From Puccinellia tenuiflora (lineage: Eukaryota; Streptophyta; Magnoliopsida; Poales; Poaceae), in the NCBI GenBank assembly GCA_012064385.1, contig QRDG01000527.1, forward strand, positions 2,184,349 through 2,248,348: 64,000 bases of DNA, read 5' to 3'. The notes under the pieces were generated by a model that searched no databases, was not told the origin of the DNA, and saw nothing but the letters and a program-made list of their open reading frames with translations. A program made the position numbers and the translations under genes. Shown here one piece after another: positions 32,893-44,900 of the stretch (the first letter of the stretch is position 1; each line of letters begins with the position of its first letter).

Positions 32893-35800
32893 ATGAAATT
32901 TGTTTTCTGGAACTCCAGGAGCATTTCTGCTCTTGGTAGGAGGAAATGTATTGAGGATACCGTTATCCCCCTTCAGGTGGATTATATTGGCTTCCTGGAA
33001 ACAAAGAAGGAGAGTTTCTCGGCCTCCTTTCTTAAAAATGTTATAGGAAATAGAAACTTTTATTGGAATTACTTGACTGCCAATGGTTCTGCTGGTGGGA
33101 TTTTAGTAGGAGTGAATGCAGATATCTTTGATATTATTTCCTAGGAGATTAAGTCTTTTTCTGTTAGTGTGATAGTGAAAATTAGGAAAACTGAGATGGT
33201 AGTTAGGTTTACTACTGTTTATGGCTCCCCATATGAGGAGGGTAAGCGGGCTTTTATCTCTGAGTTACATGAGCTTTTCGTTAATTGGGATGGTCCAGCC
33301 ATAATAGGGGGTGACTTCAACTTAGTGAGGTCCCAGGCTGATAAAAGTAATGGAACAGTTGATTTTAAGTGGGTAGATAAATTCAATGCTTGGGTGGAAA
33401 TATGGGCTTTGATGGAGATAAACTTAGCTGGTAGAATGTTCACCTGGTCGAATAACCAGGAGAATTTGGTTATGAGTAGGATTGATAGAATTTTTTGTAC
33501 AACTAGTTTTGATAGTTTATTTCCTATGGCCCATGCTAGAGCTCTTCCCAGACTAGGAAGTGCTCACACGCCTATTCTGTGGGAGTCAGGCTGTGGGCAA
33601 ATCCCTAGAAAAGGGAGTTTTAAATTTGAAAAGTGGTGGAGTACAAGACCTGATTTTAGAGATATTGTCGCTAAAGCCTGGTCGTGTGAAAAAAGAGCTA
33701 GGAATGCAGTAGATGTGTGGCAGAATAAATTAAGGCTTTTTAGACGTTTAGCGAGAGGGTGGAGTTCTAATGTAGATGCTGAAATTAGAAGGAATAACAA
33801 AGAGTTGATGGCGGAATTTGATAGTTTGGACATTAAAGCAGAAACACAAGATTTAGATGATTTGGATCTGAGTAGACTAGATGTCATTTATAGGGAACTT
33901 AATAGCTATTGGATAGTAGAAGAGATTTAAGCGAAAACTAGGTCTAGAGACAGGGATATAATGGAAGGGGATAGGAATACAACATACTTTCATGCAGTAG
34001 CGAACCAGTGGAGAAGAAAGAAGATGATTTCTTTCTTGGAGAGCCCTACTGGTAATGTTACTGAGAATGATGAGATGCTTAAAATAGCTACTGATTTTTA
34101 TAAAGATCTTTTTAAAGAGGAAGGTAGGCCTGATATTAGACTCTGTGATGATTTCTTTAGGGAGGATGAAAAAGTAAGTGCAGAGGAAAATAATATATTA
34201 GACTCTAGATTCACTTTAGAAGAAATTAAAGAGGCTGTGTTTGGCTCTTATGCTGATGGTGCACCTGGACCAGATGGCATACCTTTTTTCTTCTACCAGA
34301 AATATTGGGACATAGTCAATATAGATTTATTAAATCTTTTTGATGCTTGGTTCCTAGATAAGATGGATATTTATAGACTAAATTTTGCTATGATCACCTT
34401 GATACCAAAAGAGGAAAATGCTAGCTCAATGAAGAAGTTTAGACCTATTAGTCTTCTTAACTGTAGCTTCAAATTTTTCTCTAAAGTGCTGACAAATAGA
34501 CTAGCAAAAATAGTTAATAGATTAATTTCGAACTGCCAATCTGCTTTTATTAGAGGTAGATTTATTTTAGAAAGTGTTGTGACAGTGCATGAGGTTATTC
34601 ATGATGTTCATATTAGGAAAGAGAGGGGTCTAGTTTTGAAAATAGATTATGAAAAGGCTTATGATAAGGTCGACTTGGATTTTCTTTATGAAATCTTGAG
34701 AATGAGAGGCTTTAGTCCTTTTTGGGTTAGACTAATTAAACAGATTACTAGTGGAGGGTCTGTAGGGGTTAAAGTAAATGATGTGGAGGGGGATTTCTTT
34801 GTCACAGGTAAAGGATTGCGACAAGGGGATCCTCTTTCACCCACTCTTTTTAATTTTGTAGTGGATGTCTTTGCAAAGATGTTAATTAAGGGAGTAGAGG
34901 CTAAGCTGATTAGAGGATTGTGCCCTAGATTTGTTGAGGGAGGTGTGGTCTGCCTCCAATATGCAGATGATACCCTACTCTTCCTAGATGCTGATCCACA
35001 GGTAGCCATCAATATGAGATGGATCCTCACCTGTTTCGAGCAGATTTCAGGGATGAGGATTAACTATCATAAAAGTGAATTAATTCCCATTAATATAGAG
35101 CAACATGAGTGTGTTCAGTTTGTAGAGATTATGTAATGTGTTTTAGGTAATTTCCCCATTAAGTATCTGGGAATTCCGCTACATTTCAGTAAGCTTAGAA
35201 GAGAGGGCCTCCAACCTTTAGTGGATAGTCTTCTAAAAAGGCTTGCCGGATGGAGGGGGAAACTGTTGTCTTCTGCAGCAAAAAGGGAATTTGTACAATC
35301 TTTCTTAGCAAGTATTCCTATCTACCTTTTGTCTTTCTTTAAATTCCCTAAATGGGCTCTTAGTCTAATTAATACCCAGTTAGCAAACTGTCTATGGGAT
35401 GATACTGAGGGTAATCATAAAATACACTTAGCTAACTGGCCGTCTGTGTGCATGAAGAAAGAGTATGGTGGTTTGGGGATACCCAATCTACAAGAAATGA
35501 ATTTATGCATGCTAGGGTCTTGGGTTAAAAGATATATACAAGGGGAAGGATCCCTGTGGAAGAAGGTAGTGGACTCTAAATATAATACTAGGGATCCTAA
35601 CATTTTTTGCTGTCAAAATACACACCCCTCCACTTTTTGGAAAGGAGTGATGTGGGCAACAAAAGCTGTGAAATTTGGGTATAGGTGGAAAGTAGGGAAT
35701 GGTAGATCGGTGAGATTTTGGGAGGATATTTGGTTTGGAAATGCTCCCCTGTCAGTTTAGTTTTGGGACGTTTACTTTGTCTCAAATCAGCAGACCAAAC

Positions 35801-36530
35801 GATAGCAGATTTGTGGGATGGGGTCCAGCTTCGCTGTGATTTTAGGAGAACCTTTTCTGAAGAAATGATGATGCAGTGGCATCAAGTAGTGGACATCGCT
35901 AGGACGTTAGATTTATCTGTAGAGGAAGACCAATTGATTTGGCAGTATGATTCTAAAGGGGTATATTCTTCTAAATCGATGTATGCCATCGTAAATTTCA
36001 GGGGGGTTAGACAGGTTTACCTCCCTGTGGTGTGGGACATTAAAGTCCCTCCCAGAATTCAAATGTTTCTTTGGTTATTCTCTCAGAATAAAATCTTGAC
36101 CAGGGATAATCTGAGGAAGAGAAGTATTCCTAAACAATTAGAATGTGAGATGTGTAAAGAAATAGAATCGGTGAAGCATTTGTTTTTTGAATGCATAGTT
36201 GCAGTTAATATGCGGGAATTGGTTGAGCAGGTTTTTGAGATTAGAGTTGTAGATTTTATCTCTGTAGCATCTAAGTGGTTGTGTAATACCAAATTCCTGC
36301 ATTTTAATATAGTTTCATTTGCTGTTCTCTAGGCTATCTGGAACAACAGAAATAATTTAGTTTTTAACCACTCTACTTGGATCAACCTGAAGCAGGTGTG
36401 GCGACTGGCGATGTCATACCTAAAGCTATGGACGATTCCACTAAAAGAAGGTGTTGTGGGAAAGCTGAGGATGTTCATGGACTTGCTCGTGACTAAGCTG
36501 AAGGCACCCTTGACACTGGACCCAGGTTGA
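32893..36530 (+). pseudogene. LINE ORF2 (endonuclease and reverse transcriptase), inactivated
   Basis: The endonuclease part has WNSRS, LETKKE, GDFNLV and SRIDRIF motifs (32893-33560). RT follows, with GPDGIPF, FRPISLLN, KIDYEKAYDKV, GLRQGDPLSPTLF and the catalytic YADD (~34960). After it come the GWRGKLLS region and a C-terminal zf-RVT type segment (VWDIKVPPRIQMFLW, with C..C and H....C ligands at ~36140-36195). In-frame stops occur at 33142, 33928, 35134 and 36330, plus a frameshift between ~35718 and 35760. The ORF ends at 36528-36530. The damage is modest, so the element is of intermediate age. Confidence 0.87.
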
Positions 36531-36935
36531 GATGTGTCGACTTCGGATGGATTCAGTCTTGGGTGAGTTCTTCCCACTCTCCATATGGCGGCAGAGCGAC
36601 GATGGAGTACCTTAAGAAGCATCCAGGGGAGAGCAATGCTATCCATGTGGTCCTGTGAGTTTAGATCTGGCTTCTGTCTGTTTTGTGGGGATCTGCCAAA
36701 ATTGCTATGGCATTTATGTTGTTTTGGATAGTGTGGAGTGGTGTTAAGGCCTTTAGCTTGCATTTTGGTGTTTTTGCTGGTAGAACTAGTGCGGTGGAGT
36801 GGCCGAGGGCCAGAGAGTTTTGAGAACTGGTTCAGTAACAGTCTCGTTGTTTTGGGTTCCGTTGTAACACCAGACCTGCGATGGTTTCATTAATCAAAAT
36901 GGAGCCGGGGAAGGCTCCCTGTTCATCTAAAAAAA
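36531..36935 (+). other. LINE 3'UTR and poly(A)
   Basis: A GT-rich 3'UTR closes with GGAGCCGGGGAAGGCTCCC, a small stem-loop, shortly before the A run. Stem-loops near the 3' end are used by many L1-type elements for template recognition (established for several families, inferred here). Confidence 0.6.
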
Positions 36936-36993
36936 TATGGCGCGGCCATTAGTAATACACTCACGAAGAGCAGTGTGGCATAGCCCACGCCAT

Positions 36994-37716
36994 CTAATCT
37001 AAACACATTACACCAGTGGCTAATGCAACTATCATGGCGCATACTGCTAGCACCCTGTGCGTTAGGATGGTGGTGTCTTGCCTCTTGATTACAGCTTTCA
37101 GCTGGGAAATCTGCCGCTGGAGGGATCGGATCTCATCCAGGGCATCCGCTAGTTCGAACAGGGAATCGTCCAGTTCGTCCTGGATCCGGGTTTCTCTGAC
37201 CTCCATATCCTGAACGAACTTGCGCAGATTCTCTTCAGCCATGCTTTTCTTCTGCGCCCAAAAATCCGTGCAGTACTGACTCAGACAGTCTTCCCATATC
37301 CATAAGAAACATCCCTGTGTTCTCCACCGGTCAAATAAGAAAACACTAATAGCAATAATGGCGCATGGTGTGCGAGAGGAAAAACACAAACGAACCTGGA
37401 TATTCTTGAAGCAGCTGCATCTGATGGTCTGCCTAGCGGGATTCGCGCACTTGTAGAACTCGCGCGCCAGATTTGCCACTGTGTTGGCAGTGAACAGCGC
37501 TGCTGGGCGTCGGCACGCGCACATCAACGTCGCGGTCGGCGTCTCCGTCGCGTGCACCTCCGTCGGCCGGCACTCCGGCACCTTTGTCGAGGATGAGCCA
37601 TGATCGGTGGATGTTGTCGCGTCCACCTCCTTCGTCCGACGATCGGGCGCCTTTGTCGAGGATGAGCCCTGGTCGGTGGATCTGGCTGGAGGGGGGAAGC
37701 TACTACGAGTGCTCAT
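36994..37716 (-). CDS. GRF-type zinc-finger protein with C-terminal membrane anchor
   Basis: A two-exon gene: exon 1 is 37716-37396, a GT-AG intron spans 37395-37315, exon 2 is 37314-36994. The N-terminus is a Ser/Thr/Pro-rich tail holding two similar GSSSTK repeats. The zinc finger has C.C..PA..F...T..N..REFYKC and, across the splice, the C..F.W context (CSCFKNIQ, then GCFLWIWEDC). This is the pattern of plant GRF zinc fingers (At4g04775-like proteins). Exon 2 continues as a coiled coil (~RIQDELDDSLFELADALDEIRSLQRQI) and ends with a hydrophobic segment (VLAVCAMIVALATGVMCL). Reading without splicing also gives an open frame through the intron. GRF fingers bind nucleic acid in other proteins, but the role of these small grass proteins is not known. 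Confidence 0.7.
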   Translation of the reverse strand: MSTRSSFPPPARSTDQGSSSTKAPDRRTKEVDATTSTDHGSSSTKVPECRPTEVHATETPTATLMCACRRPAALFTANTVANLAREFYKCANPARQTIRCSCFKNIQVRLCFSSRTPCAIIAISVFLFDRWRTQGCFLWIWEDCLSQYCTDFWAQKKSMAEENLRKFVQDMEVRETRIQDELDDSLFELADALDEIRSLQRQISQLKAVIKRQDTTILTHRVLAVCAMIVALATGVMCLD

Positions 37717-37787
37717 CCTCGGTCAGTGCGAGTGTGCGTCAAAACTTTCTGGACTGGGGAGCTTTCAGATGATGGGTGTAGACATGA

Positions 37788-37795
37788 CCTTTATA
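37788..37795 (-). promoter_or_regulatory. TATA box for the GRF gene
   Basis: TATAAAGG on the minus strand, about 72 bp upstream of the ATG at 37716. It supports a short 5'UTR and the chosen start. Confidence 0.5.
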
Positions 37796-37799
37796 CCCA

Positions 37800-38069
37800 C
37801 TCATCTAAAAGATTACTTCTTAACGGGCTGCCAGTTCTCCGCCTAAAATCTTCGGTGGCGAACAATGTGGCCCGTCAAGCGGCTTTCCGTTCATGGGCCG
37901 GATTGGGCTGGTGGTAGCTGCGTAGGTATAGCTTTTTAGGTTCTGACAGATGCGTGCTTCGGTTTTGACTATGTCACCTGACACACCTATGTGGTTAGAG
38001 GGTACAAACTGTTGCATTCCCTAAAGAATCCCTGGATAACCAAGGACACGTGTAAGTCTACTGGGGCGT
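37800..38069. other. Upstream region of the GRF gene, no further gene
   Basis: About 270 bp with no ORF or motif that I can assign, ending at the truncated Athila gag. Confidence 0.4.
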
Positions 38070-38496
38070 GTGCATGTACCCCCCATGATAGCAAATTATT
38101 TTTGTTGTTTCTATTTTGTAAAATTTTAATAGGAGGATAATATTTCTTAATGAAAGCTTCTTTCAGATCATTCCAAGTTTTAATGCTACCAGTAGGTAAT
38201 GAATGCAGCCACTCCTTAGCTTTTCCTCTAAGTGAGAAAGGAAATAATTTCAGTTTTAGAACATCATTTTCAACATTCTTAAATTTTTACATGTCACAGA
38301 TTTCAACAAAATCATGAAGATGCATAGAGACATCCTCCATAGCACTACCACCAAATTGCTCCCTAGTTATCAAGTTCAATAAACTAGGACTTACTTCATA
38401 ACTATCAGCTTGTATCTCAGGTGTGGTAATAGGTTTAGCAATAAATCGATCATTTGGAGTATTTGTGTAGTCACACAACTTGGTCCTATCACCCAT
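38070..38496 (-). pseudogene. Athila-type gag, 5' fragment
   Basis: Starts MGDRTKLCDY at 38496, the typical opening of wheat-type Athila gag. An in-frame stop lies at 38287-38289. The same reading then continues with LFPFSLRGKAKEWLHSLP and AFIKKYYPP, the diagnostic gag core, before truncation near 38070. It sits downstream of its own primer site and LTR on the minus strand. Confidence 0.8.
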
Positions 38497-38787
38497 TTTA
38501 GCAAGTTTTTTATGTATTTTTTAATTTTTTATGCAAAACTGAAAATAAAATGACACTAAACAATGCAAAACGAATTAACTAATGCAAAACTGAAAATAAA
38601 ATATGCAAACCGAAATCTAAAAATGATATGCAAGACAAAAACAAAACAAAATAAATTGCTTGAAGGTAAAGATGGACAAGATGATGCTCACGTAGGTGCA
38701 ACCTCCCCAAGCTTAGGTGTTAGCACAAGTTGGTGATGGAGTTGACTTTGTTGTGATATCCTTGGATAAAACCTTCCAGATATGATT

Positions 38788-38804
38788 CCCCGGCAACGGC
38801 GCCA
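38788..38804 (-). other. Athila-type primer-binding site
   Basis: The minus strand reads TGGCGCCGTTGCCGGGG, the aspartate-tRNA-type primer site common in Athila elements. It lies 10 bp from the LTR end. Confidence 0.85.
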
Positions 38805-38814
38805 GAAAAACCTT

Positions 38815-40605
38815 TGATGGCGTGTAGTTGACGGAAGACTTCTTGCTGATGATGACTTCCCTCAACTATTCCAACAAGTACTCTTGATACCCTGAAAGGA
38901 AGATAATATATAAGGGATAGGTTGAGCCTCCAAGTGCAGAGTATGTAGAAGTGGAAGTTTTTCCCCAAGAGGGTGACTCGAGGGTTTAATATCGAACTCT
39001 CGGGGAATCAGTAGTGAGGATTTTATCTCCTTATCCTTCTCTAGATTTCCTGCAAACAAAGTAGATTGCTTTGTGCCCTCAACCTCACCAAGTGGTTGTC
39101 AAGCACAAGGTGTGAGAATGATATTAAGATAATAATGAATGCAAAACAGTAAATAAATATGCAATGGTGGTAAGTAGTAATGCAAGGATGATAATAATGA
39201 TGATGGGTGATATTTTTGGGGTTTTTATATGTGTATGCAATGAATAAAAGTGTTTTTGTATTTTCTGATTTTAAAATGGCTGAATGTAGAAAATGCTTAA
39301 AACTGGTTGGAAAGTTGTTTCTTATGATAAAAAATGGACAGGGGTTCATGGTTTCACACATGCACTCTCTCTTTAATATAGTGTGGCAAATAAGTAGACA
39401 TAGGATTAACATATGAGATTGCAAACAAGTTTAATGACATGTTACTAATTATATGGGCATCACGTCCTAACATAGAGAACTTTTGATTATTAGTCTCACT
39501 TATACTCCACCAAGATGCGAACTAAATCATAACATCTCAGTAATTAAGATGACTCAGAGTATAGCCTTAAGATTAATGACATGAAGTGAAAATAAGAACA
39601 TGCTGGATCTAGTCATAGGTAGAGGCTTGTCACTCCTCATAGCTTGCAACATGGTATTTTGGTTTATCCCTAGTGAGGCAACAAAGTAAGGTAAACACCC
39701 AATGGATCGCGATATTAAGTTGTCAGCTTATCACATCACCACCCCCGTTACTCCAACTAATGCACACGTTCCCCCTCACACGCTCTCATAAACATGCTTG
39801 ATCAAAACAAGGATACAAGAACGGGGTACATAATATGCATCTACTTTCATAACTGAAATCAACATTGCAATCTCAACATATATTAACTCATAAAAAGATC
39901 CACCACAAAGGTAATACAACGATGACCGTAATCATGTTCAGCAGCTCATACGGTGCTAATTAGTGAAGCTCAAGAGAGAGAGATACATATGCTACTTCCA
40001 CAAACCCATAGTCCAGAGGTGGACTACTCCCTCTTCATCATGGAGATGGTGGAGATGTCGATGGAGAAGAAGGAGACTTCTCCGGCAGCGCTCCGTCAGA
40101 GTTTTCCCCCTCCAATCTGCAGCCTCCAGGTCTCTGTTTCTTGTTTCTCTCGTGTGGCGGCTCTCCTCGTCGAAGAACGTCGGGGGCTCTTTTTATAGGC
40201 GTTTTTAGGTCACGAGGATGCTTCAGGGCGCAGTATCGTCGCAAACGGGGCCACGAGGGCAAAAATAGGTAGGCCCATGCGGCCCCTTTACCTGGCCGCG
40301 TGGGGCACCCCTTTTGCCCCTCCGGCCTCCGTTCGCTTGCTTCTTTCGCTCCTAGGTCTTCCTCCTTCCAAAATATTGATCCCCGTAAATTTATAGCTCA
40401 TTATGACGTCGTTAAGGCCCTGAAATAAATAAGGAAAGAAATAGGACTTTTCTGTCTGCGCAGGATTAATTCCATAAAAAGGGGAAATCATTATTAATTA
40501 CCAAAAAATCATTAAATAACAGTAATATACCCCTTATATGATGCAAATATGAATGGAAAACAAGTGTTATAATGCAAAATTCATGTATGCATTTTACGTG
40601 CATCA
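38815..40605 (-). repeat. 5' LTR (1791 bp) of an Athila-type element
   Basis: On the minus strand it starts TGATGCACG (40605) and ends GCCATCA (38815), giving TGATG/CATCA inverted ends. A TATA box TATAAAAAG lies at ~40190 on the minus strand. Size and termini resemble the Sabrina-type Athila LTRs of Triticeae (family name is inference). It is inserted into an Athila pol of the same orientation. The partner LTR is not in the window. Confidence 0.75.
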
Positions 40606-41425
40606 CTTCCTCTTGCTCATGCTCAGGAATACATCTTCTCAAAATTCCGTCAGCCCCCTCCTTGTATAAATATGGGTCATCCCAAAAGTAATGCCTCAAG
40701 ATATAGAATAATTTTTTTTTCTGTTGATAAGTAAAACTTGGAGGCAAAAATTTCGAGACAATAAAATTAGCATAATCAGCATACCAAGGAGTATCATGAG
40801 AAGTTACCTTAACGACGGCAAGTTGTTCGTCAGGGAAACTATCATTTACAGGGATAGGATAATGAGGAATATTTTCCATTCTAGATAAATTATCAGCTAC
40901 AGAATTTTCTGCACCTTTTTCTATCGACAATATGCAAATCAAACTCTTGCAGCAAAAGCACCCATCTAATAAGTCTAGGCTTAGCATCTTTCTTTTTCAT
41001 AAGGTACTTAATTGCAGCATGATCAGTATGAATAGTTACTTTAGATTCCACAATATATTGTCTAAATTTATCACAAGCAAAAACGACCGCTAAAAATTCC
41101 TTTTAAGTGGTTGCATAATTTTTCTATGTACTATCCAAAGTTTTATTAGCATAATGAATTACATTCAACTTCTTATCAATTATTTGACCAAGAACAACCC
41201 CTACAGCATAATCACTAGCATCACATATAATTTCAAAGGGCAAAATCCAATCAGGCGGTTGAACTATAGGAGCGGTGATTCCTTTTTAGTACCTCGAAGG
41301 CTTTCTTACAATATTCATAAAAAATATATGGAACATCTTTTTGAAGAAGATTTGTAAAAGGCTACGACGTCTTAGAAAAATCTTCAATAAACCTCCTATA
41401 AAAACCAGCATGACCTGTTGTTCCC
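40606..41425 (-). pseudogene. Athila-type RT/RNase H fragment
   Basis: Minus-strand reading in pieces: FYRRFIEDFSK-like RT end (~41380), HTDHAAIKYLM-type RNase H motif in the 40990-41050 region, DRKGAENSVADNLSRMEN (~40900), then YADYANFIVSKFLPP and DPYLYKEGADGILRRCIPE, the start of the integrase zinc-binding part. It is cut at 40606 by the LTR insertion, after CIPEHEQEE. Frameshifts are present. Confidence 0.8.
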
Positions 41426-41957
41426 AGCTCATAGCTTTGTCTTGCACAGTGCTCACCGTGTGGATACAATACTAACATGCATTCGCCCGCGGGAAAATTG
41501 TCGTCGGCTATTTTACCAGTACCCAAACTCAACAAGTTTTACAGTTTGATGTTAAATTTTTAATTACAGCTTCAGATGCACTTGGAAGTGTTTTCTCGTT
41601 CATTGGCTGTTCGTCACGGTGTTTTAATTACAACTTATGGGAGTGGCAGGAGCAGTACTCTATGATCATCGCCTGTCTGATAGACTAGTGGTAGGTCGAG
41701 GCAACGCTGCTAGTCTGCACCACCTCGTCTACCCTTTCAGCATATGCGTCCTGACGTTGGTGCTAGTCACGCTATGCTCATCATCGTTCTTCTCATTTCC
41801 GCACTGAATCTCTTCGCCACCCTTCTCATCCTGATGCAGCTCAACTTAACCGATGCAACAAGGCAACATTCATGGAGACGCGGGCCGGTGTGACACGATA
41901 TATATATTCTCTCCTCTCACCCTCACCCTGTGGCACTCCCGGTCGATCGTGTCTCTA
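41426..41957. other. Unassigned 530 bp between Athila fragment and Helitron end
   Basis: No ORF of note. A TATATATA run at ~41900 followed by a C/T-rich stretch could be a plant core promoter, but no gene follows because the Helitron terminus lies 60 bp further on. This would be the left flank of the Helitron insertion. Confidence 0.35.
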
Positions 41958-41985
41958 CTAGATTTAAAAGCGCGGCTAGCCGCGC
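41958..41985 (-). other. Helitron 3' terminal hairpin and CTAG
   Basis: CTAG at 41958-41961 and the palindrome GCGCGGCTAGCCGCGC at 41970-41985 (symmetrical, so the same on both strands). Helitrons end in CTRR preceded by a short GC-rich hairpin about 10 bases away. Confidence 0.65.
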
Positions 41986-44900
41986 GCCACCATTTGATTC
42001 AAAAATATTTTGCCCGTAATTCCCATGTATTAATACAGATTACTGAGAATACAGTTAATATCTTAGGTAGGAATATAAACAACATAGAAAGATAATGACA
42101 TACACATGTTGAGACGATGTTTACAGCACTGGGAAAATATCCGGATTCAATGAGATAGTTGTATACAGAAGACTGAACAATGCAGTGAAGTTGGAGCATA
42201 AGGAGGTTTCAGTAGGTTCATACTAAGGAAATATAGTGCTATATAAACTAAATTTCATCATAAGGGTTAGTAGGCACGTTTAATTTCTATATAAACCTAC
42301 AAAATGGTGAACAAAGGCAATTAAATCAGGCCATAAGAGGCTCATTAGCCACGTTTTGTTCAGTTCAACAATATAAACTGGACAATGGAGACATGATCTC
42401 AACAAATAGATAAAGGCAGACATAGGCAGTGACTGGCAGGCCTGGCGATATGCAAAAATAAAATATCGATAAGGGATAGCTAGAAGTAGGCACAAACATA
42501 CAATATGTACAGGCAAAATAAGTTTAGTCTGCAAGAACAAAATGCATAATTAGATGAGAGCTAACTTGTGTAGTCTAAACAATAGTACGCATGGTGTGTC
42601 CTGACTTCAGTTTCCGGTGGATGACCTAGTTCTTGTTTTTCTTCTCTAGATCATTAGCTACACCTTAATGGTGACCTACGCCTGAAGAGCCAAAAATGGA
42701 TCACAACTGAATATGGATAGAAAAGATAAAGGAAACTCAAAGTATCAATAAGCTAATGTGATGGTAGTTCGAATGCAAACTGATTCAAGACCTAAGCCAT
42801 AAACTCTTGAACGACAAGAAAAATGTCTATGTACTATAATGATGTTTAAGCACATGACAGTCTGCTCCTGATGCCAAGTTTCCTGAAACAAAGGCTTGCG
42901 CACACATGAATTCGATGAAACATTCCTGACAAATATTAATGGGTGCCATTTGAAGGAAAATATTTGAAATTGCTAACAAACAAATGGCAAGGATGAATTA
43001 CAATAAAAGATGGCATGAGATTTATCCTACAACAAATATGAACAGGGAAGAAACACAAAATAAATGAATAAACCTATGACTAAAAGGAGCACTATTCCAT
43101 ATCTGAGTTCCCACCATATCACCATTTGGAAACTTTAAAAAAACATGCACCTATTTGTCAGTGTATATACTTCTAGCGTCCTTTTTCGGCGTAGTACCAT
43201 ACCAATAGCATGGCCAGCAATTTTGGCATATACGGTTGGCACCCTTTTTTATGGTGGACATTGTCCGATATGAATGATGATACCCATTAGAGATGCAAGT
43301 GTAAAAATAGATACCTATGGGCTATGGCTGATGTCTGGGTCCAGAAATCTAGCTTGGCTTAATTCCGAGGCAAACCAAGTTGATTTGAAACCTAAAAAAT
43401 AGATAGCATCATCTATTGTTGCTATACAGAACTAAGTTGACTTACTTGTCAATACTAAGAATTATTATTCACACGTTAGCAACCTGAGCAGACATTTTTT
43501 CTTTGACAATGAATATTGTATATCACTCTTTTAGAAGCCAATTTTCAGAAACACAAATTCAAGTAAATCAACCACCCTACAAACTAACAGGATAGCAGCG
43601 CAGTCTTCTGTAATTTGTCTCAAATTTCTTAGATTATTTTTAAGGATTACTACTTGTGGTTGATTCTCTGACTACCAAGCGCACTGACAGCACAGGGCAA
43701 TACATAGACCAATACCAGGAGATACAGAGCCTCAAAGGAAATATAGTAGTACATCATTAAAAAAGAAAGGGTATACCTCTTAGTTCTATATTGGACCAAC
43801 AACACAGAGAGAACACGCGACCCAAAGGAAGAGCAGTCGAGGCACAGACAATTTAAACATGTGAATTTGGACCAAGAAAACTATGAGCAAATCTTTACAT
43901 GAATTCACCAAATGACAAATATAGAAAATCTGCAAGCAATGGCTATAATTAATAGCACTCAAGCAGATGGATTTCACAAATCTTTCTTTTCTTTACACCA
44001 GACATAGTGTTCTAGACAAAATCCTAGCATATGGAATTATCTAATCCAACAGTCAAGCTGCAGTGTAGAAAAGAACACGACATTGTCGTAGACTCGTAGT
44101 GAAGACCCAACAGAACATACGCGTGGGATGGATTGGTAAAGTAAAAAATGGCAAGCAAGCATGAGCTTAATTAGAAAGAAACATCAAGTAAAGTAAATAA
44201 GCTCTAAAACTTCACAATAACTGCAGACACAAATAGGAGGATTCATATAGTAGGGCTTTCAAAAGAACCACTTTGAATAATGTAAATGAAAGATCGCATG
44301 CTTTTCCCGGTGGTCTGGCAAAAGTAGGATTCTCAGTTATCGGGTAGGCTGAAGAGATGAGTTACCAATTTGGCGATTAAATCTCGTAGTTGTCCTTTAT
44401 CATAGTAATAGACGGCAGCCACTCCGGTGCTTTCTGACCATCAAAAGTGAGTTCTTGAGGTCCTTGGAGAAAAAAATAGAAAACTTAATGTGGTTTTTAG
44501 TAGAGAAGTCAGGACGAAGAATTAAAAGAAGAGATTTACCTGTGTTACGGTGATTACGGCTCTTCACCTAGCATCGTCACTGTTGCTTCACACCTATTGA
44601 CTATAAGTGATGAACCTCTAGCAATGGAGAAGCTTTTTAACTCAAATTAATATTAAATCTCCATGTATATCACAATTATCATGTCAGCATGTGCATTACA
44701 ATAGTTAAGCTCCAATGAAGCCTCGCAACTAATAGGAACCCTCAGTCTTCATTTCCTGGAAAACGTCAATATACATGGTAACATTACACAGATGATGTAT
44801 TTGTAATGGTACAATATACACACATGGACAGTGACATTGTATATACAACAAGCAATATAAATACCATTGTAGTTTTTTCCTTTTGAATGTCAAATCGATA

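Larger units (their letters stand above)
30971..36935 (+). mobile_element. L1-type LINE, degenerate, with short poly(A)
   Basis: ORF1 with zinc knuckles, then an APE-type endonuclease, an RT and a zf-RVT-like C-terminal region, a 3'UTR and a terminal A run (36929-36935, broken by no other base). This is the standard plant L1 layout. The left limit coincides with the end of the LTR fragment at 30970. ORF1-like coding (GIPSWGYPGPFPPYPP) already runs at the junction, so the true 5' end of the LINE is missing or lies on the far side of the LTR. Inactivated by several stops and a frameshift. Confidence 0.88.
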
